This document shows, piece after piece, positions 13,692 to 16,288 of a stretch of 16,288 nt of DNA (positions are counted from its first letter, which is position 1; every line of letters begins with the position of its first letter). The stretch is taken from positions 1 through 16,288 of the forward strand of contig CAKRVX010000043.1 in assembly GCA_934409175.1 (NCBI GenBank), in the 5' to 3' direction. Position numbers and translations under genes: made by a program. This stretch comes from an uncultured Blautia sp. (GTDB lineage Bacteria > Bacillota > Clostridia > Lachnospirales > Lachnospiraceae). Under the pieces are notes generated by a model. The model did no database searches, was not told the DNA's origin, and was given only the letters and a program-made list of their open reading frames with translations.

Positions 13692-13726
13692 AATTCATAA
13701 GTAAATGAAAGCGAGGGTTCACTATT

Positions 13727-14866
13727 ATGAAACAAAATAGTATGTTGGCTATGATTCTGGCCGGCGGTCGTGGAAGCCGCCTGCATGATTTAACCAATAA
13801 AGTGGCAAAGCCAGCCGTTTCATACGGCGGTAAATATCGTATCGTAGACTTTCCGTTAAGTAACTGTGCCAACAGTGGTGTTGACGTTGTTGGTGTTCTT
13901 ACACAGTATGAATCCATCCAGCTTAACAGCTATGTAGCAGCTGGCGGACGCTGGGGACTTGATGCCAAAGACAGCGGTGTTTATGTTCTTCCTCCCCGTG
14001 AAAAAGCTGATGAAAATCTGAACGTATACCGTGGAACTGCAGATGCGATTTCGCAGAATATTGACTTTATTGACAAATTTGATCCTGAATATGTTCTTGT
14101 CCTTTCCGGCGACCATATTTATAAAATGAACTATGACGAAATGCTTACGGCTCATAAACAGGCCAATGCAGATGCAACCATCGCAGTTATCGAAGTTCCG
14201 ATGAAGGAAGCAAGCCGTTTCGGTATCATGAATACTGATGAATCCGGACATATTGTAGAATTCGAGGAGAAGCCTGAACATCCGAAGAGTAATCTTGCAT
14301 CTATGGGTATCTATATCTTTACATGGAAGCTTCTCCGTAAAATGCTCCTGGCTGATATTAAGAATCCGGATTCCAATCATGACTTCGGTAAAGATATCAT
14401 CCCTACTATGCTTAACGATAACAGGACTCTTTATGCATACAAATTCAAAGGTTACTGGAAAGATGTAGGAACCATCGATTCTCTCTGGGAAGCCAATATG
14501 GATCTGTTAAGTTCCAAAAGCGAACTTGATCTGGGCGACCCTTCCTGGAAAATCTATACAGAAGATGTTACTGCACTTCCACAGTATATCAGTGAAGAAG
14601 CAGATGTAAAAGATGCATATATCACACAGGGCTGTGTTGTCGCAGGTGAAGTAAAGCATTCCGTTCTCTTTACAGGTGTTAAAGTTGGTGCCGGCGCTAT
14701 CGTTATTGACAGTGTACTGATGCCTGGTGCTGTTGTAGAAGAAGGTGCTGTTGTTCAGCGTGCACTGGTAGCTGACGGTATCCGTATCGGCAAAGGAGCT
14801 GTTGTAGGCGATCCGAAGAGTGAACACATCGAGCTTGTAGCGAAACGTGTAAAGGGGGCAGAATAA
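13727..14866 (+). CDS. glgC: Glucose-1-phosphate adenylyltransferase, catalytic subunit
   Basis: 379 residues. It makes ADP-glucose and pyrophosphate from ATP and glucose-1-phosphate, the committed step of bacterial glycogen synthesis. The nucleotide-binding loop LAGGRGSRL is at 11-19, K28-P29 and [18 protein letters not shown] (34-51) follow, YRGTADAI is at 101-108, and [10 protein letters not shown] (127-136) holds the catalytic aspartate D129. [10 protein letters not shown] (179-188) carries the glucose-1-phosphate lysine K182. The last 90 or so residues show the left-handed beta-helix pattern (V..GAVV..GAVVQ). The N terminus is short, with only about ten residues before the loop, so it lacks the longer extension seen in E. 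coli GlgC, as in Bacillus-type enzymes. It is coupled to glgD with a one-base gap. Start: ATG with GAGGG upstream. Confidence 0.96.
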   Translation: MKQNSMLAMILAGGRGSRLHDLTNKVAKPAVSYGGKYRIVDFPLSNCANSGVDVVGVLTQYESIQLNSYVAAGGRWGLDAKDSGVYVLPPREKADENLNVYRGTADAISQNIDFIDKFDPEYVLVLSGDHIYKMNYDEMLTAHKQANADATIAVIEVPMKEASRFGIMNTDESGHIVEFEEKPEHPKSNLASMGIYIFTWKLLRKMLLADIKNPDSNHDFGKDIIPTMLNDNRTLYAYKFKGYWKDVGTIDSLWEANMDLLSSKSELDLGDPSWKIYTEDVTALPQYISEEADVKDAYITQGCVVAGEVKHSVLFTGVKVGAGAIVIDSVLMPGAVVEEGAVVQRALVADGIRIGKGAVVGDPKSEHIELVAKRVKGAE

Positions 14867-14867
14867 T

Positions 14868-15992
14868 ATGATGTATAAGGATAAGGCTTTTGGAATCGTA
14901 AACTCTTCCGGGAGAAATATTTATGTAGACGGTATGCAGGATTATCGACCGATCGGCGCATTTTCCTTCCTTGGTCGATACAGAGTTATTGACTTTCCTA
15001 TTTCAAATATGACAAACAGTGACATCGACCGTATTCAGGTTTACATCAATAACAAACCACGTTCTGTTGTAGAACACCTTGGAACAGGACGTCATTACAA
15101 TATTAACTCCAAAAGCGGCAGACTGCAGCTTCTTTTCTCCGAACATAATAATGACAACGATATCTATAACACAGATATTTCCTGCTACATGGACAATATG
15201 GAATCCTTGAGCAGAATGCCACATCCATACGTTGTCATTGCTCCAAGTTACATGGTTTATTCTATTGATTTTGATCAGTTTTTACATACACATGTTGATT
15301 CCGGTGCAGATGTTACTCTTCTTTATCATTCTGTCGATAACGCAAAAGATGCATATCTCACCTGTAATGTCCTGGAACTCAACCGCCAGAAAGGGGTTGA
15401 ATCTATTGGTCCAAACCATGGTAATAAGAAGAACCAGAATGTTTACATGGATACCTGTGTTATGAAAACAGAACTTTTCATCAACCTGGTAAAAGAAGCC
15501 AAAAAACTTTCCTCCATGTATACTCTGACTGACATCCTGAACGACAAATGTGCCGATCTGGATATCCGTGGCGTTGCCCATAAAGGTTTCTTTGCAAGCA
15601 TCACTGATTTTCCAAGCTATTATGCCGCAAACATGGATCTTCTTAATTATAAAGCTGCTCAGGAACTTTTCCATGATAACTGGCCAATTTATACACGTAC
15701 CAATGATTCCTGCCCAACTCAGTATTTTTCCACAGCAGAAGTTAAAAATTCTGTAATCTCCAATGGCTGCCAGATCGAAGGTACTGTTGAAAATTCTGTA
15801 ATCGGTCGTGGCTGCATTATCAAGAAAGGGGCTGTTGTAAGAAACAGCGTTGTTCTTGCTGAAGTTACCATCGGTGAAGATGTCCATGTAGAAAACGAAG
15901 TTGTGGATAAATGGGCTCGTCTCATCCACAAAAAAGAAATCATCTCTCCTGCCGAGAACCCTGGCTATATCAGAAGAAATGATACTCTGTAA
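14868..15992 (+). CDS. glgD: ADP-glucose pyrophosphorylase, non-catalytic (modulatory) subunit GlgD
   Basis: 374 residues, collinear with GlgC but without its active site. In place of the GGRGSRL loop it has VNSSGRNIYVDG (11-22). The catalytic [10 protein letters not shown] becomes PSYMVYSIDF (126-135), with tyrosine 128 where GlgC has its aspartate. The fold is otherwise kept: FLGRYRVIDFPISNMTNSDI (34-53), and a C-terminal beta-helix (NSVISNGCQIEGTVENSVIG). In Geobacillus GlgD pairs with GlgC in a heterotetramer and raises its activity, and the adjacent genes fit that role here. Start: ATG one base after the glgC stop, with AGGGGG seven bases upstream; a second ATG follows immediately. No glgA or glgB is in the window, and a strong terminator ends the pair. 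Confidence 0.95.
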   Translation: MMYKDKAFGIVNSSGRNIYVDGMQDYRPIGAFSFLGRYRVIDFPISNMTNSDIDRIQVYINNKPRSVVEHLGTGRHYNINSKSGRLQLLFSEHNNDNDIYNTDISCYMDNMESLSRMPHPYVVIAPSYMVYSIDFDQFLHTHVDSGADVTLLYHSVDNAKDAYLTCNVLELNRQKGVESIGPNHGNKKNQNVYMDTCVMKTELFINLVKEAKKLSSMYTLTDILNDKCADLDIRGVAHKGFFASITDFPSYYAANMDLLNYKAAQELFHDNWPIYTRTNDSCPTQYFSTAEVKNSVISNGCQIEGTVENSVIGRGCIIKKGAVVRNSVVLAEVTIGEDVHVENEVVDKWARLIHKKEIISPAENPGYIRRNDTL

Positions 15993-16020
15993 TCTGTCAT
16001 TTATATTCAGGCTGGAAATC

Positions 16021-16059
16021 AAAACATCCCCGGAAGCAACTACTCCGGGGATGTTTTTT
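16021..16059 (+). terminator. Strong intrinsic terminator after glgD
   Basis: AACATCCCCGGA (16023-16034) and TCCGGGGATGTT (16044-16055) form a perfect 12-pair stem with a nine-base loop, extended by two A-T pairs and followed by a T-run to 16059. The A-run before the stem gives some terminator character on the other strand too. Confidence 0.93.
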
Positions 16060-16083
16060 CACATATTCTTCACATTTCTGGCC

Positions 16084-16111
16084 TTGCATTTCAATCACGG
16101 CGTGTTATAAT
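16084..16111 (+). promoter_or_regulatory. Promoter of rplY/ctc
   Basis: -35 TTGCAT (16084-16089), 16-base spacer, extended -10 TGTTATAAT with consensus hexamer at 16106-16111. Predicted start near 16118, so the leader is about 110 bases long. Confidence 0.72.
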
Positions 16112-16144
16112 ACACTTGTAACAAAGATAAAGAACAAACAACTG

Positions 16145-16162
16145 AATACTTAAAATACTTAA
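16145..16162 (+). repeat. Tandem 9-base direct repeat in the rplY leader
   Basis: AATACTTAA occurs twice head to tail (16145-16153, 16154-16162) in the predicted untranslated leader. A related AATACTTTAA begins at the second codon of the gene (16231). Confidence 0.5.
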
Positions 16163-16227
16163 CACCACCTGAATCAAAGATAGTGTCAAGCGTGTCACCT
16201 CAGCTGTAATTATGGAGGAAAAGTCAA

Positions 16228-16288
16228 ATGAATACTTTAAAAGCTGAAAAAAGAACAATGGACACAAAGGCCAAAAGATTAAGAAGAG
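16228..16288 (+). CDS. rplY: 50S ribosomal protein L25 / general stress protein Ctc, N-terminal fragment (runs off right edge)
   Basis: Twenty complete codons are visible, MNTLKAEKRTMDTKAKRLRR, which matches the N terminus of L25/Ctc-family proteins of clostridia, where the gene product binds 5S rRNA in the large subunit. The ATG at 16228 has a strong GGAGGA site about nine bases upstream. The gene is separated from glgD by an intrinsic terminator and has its own promoter, so it is an independent unit. The identification rests on a short stretch, but the K/R-rich pattern and position in a chromosomal backbone are consistent. Confidence 0.8.
   Translation, partial: MNTLKAEKRTMDTKAKRLRR

Noticed and set aside
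13705..13722. cre-like (CcpA) site TGAAAGCGAGGGTTCA before glgC
   Set aside because: It begins and ends like a cre box but is two bases too long and lacks the central symmetry; the GAGGG is simply the ribosome binding site.
14868..15992. GlgD as a second active pyrophosphorylase
   Set aside because: The GGxGxR loop and the catalytic aspartate are both missing, as is normal for GlgD.
1..16288. Mobile elements, CRISPR arrays, tRNA or rRNA genes, prophage parts
   Set aside because: No transposase or integrase frames, no regularly spaced repeats and no cloverleaf or rRNA sequence were recognised on either strand.

Overview
The window looks chromosomal and comes from a low-to-moderate GC Firmicute, most likely a Lachnospiraceae-type gut Clostridium. 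The reasons are the purine-rich Shine-Dalgarno sites, sigma-A promoters with many extended -10 boxes, a glgC-glgD pair of the Gram-positive type, and the protein style. Genus is not decidable from the sequence. It is bounded by two ribosomal protein gene starts: rpmG (L33) leaving the left edge on the minus strand, and rplY/ctc (L25) leaving the right edge on the plus strand.

Minus strand, right to left (13445 down to 228): an exopolysaccharide or cell-surface phosphopolymer locus. It starts with a polyprenyl-phosphate sugar-phosphate transferase (12045-13445) and a family 2 glycosyltransferase (11296-12042). A membrane acyltransferase with a long acidic cytosolic tail follows, with its own promoter and terminator (9815-11212). 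After a new strong promoter comes a tightly spaced operon: a TagD-like cytidylyltransferase fused to a Gfo/Idh/MocA-like domain (8282-9583), a LicD phosphotransferase fused to a TPR-like helical region (5957-8278), a second LicD-like protein that has lost its aspartate cluster (4768-5928), an acetolactate-synthase-like TPP enzyme (2976-4718) and a short-chain dehydrogenase (2154-2891). A transmembrane Cache-PAS-GGDEF diguanylate cyclase (228-2039) follows under its own near-consensus promoter.

Plus strand (13727-15992): glgC-glgD, the catalytic and non-catalytic subunits of ADP-glucose pyrophosphorylase, divergent from the polysaccharide locus across a 281-base region with promoters facing both ways, and closed by a strong intrinsic terminator.

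How the genes may work together (inference): the TPP enzyme and the SDR could build a small keto or polyol precursor, the cytidylyltransferase fusion would activate it as a CDP derivative, and the LicD protein(s) would transfer the phospho-substituent to a lipid-linked glycan begun by the sugar-phosphate transferase, with O-acylation by the acyltransferase. No flippase, polymerase, ligase or tyrosine kinase is present, so the locus is not a self-sufficient capsule cluster as seen here. The most unusual items are the cytidylyltransferase/oxidoreductase fusion with eroded dehydrogenase motifs, and the tandem of an intact and an apparently catalytically dead LicD protein.
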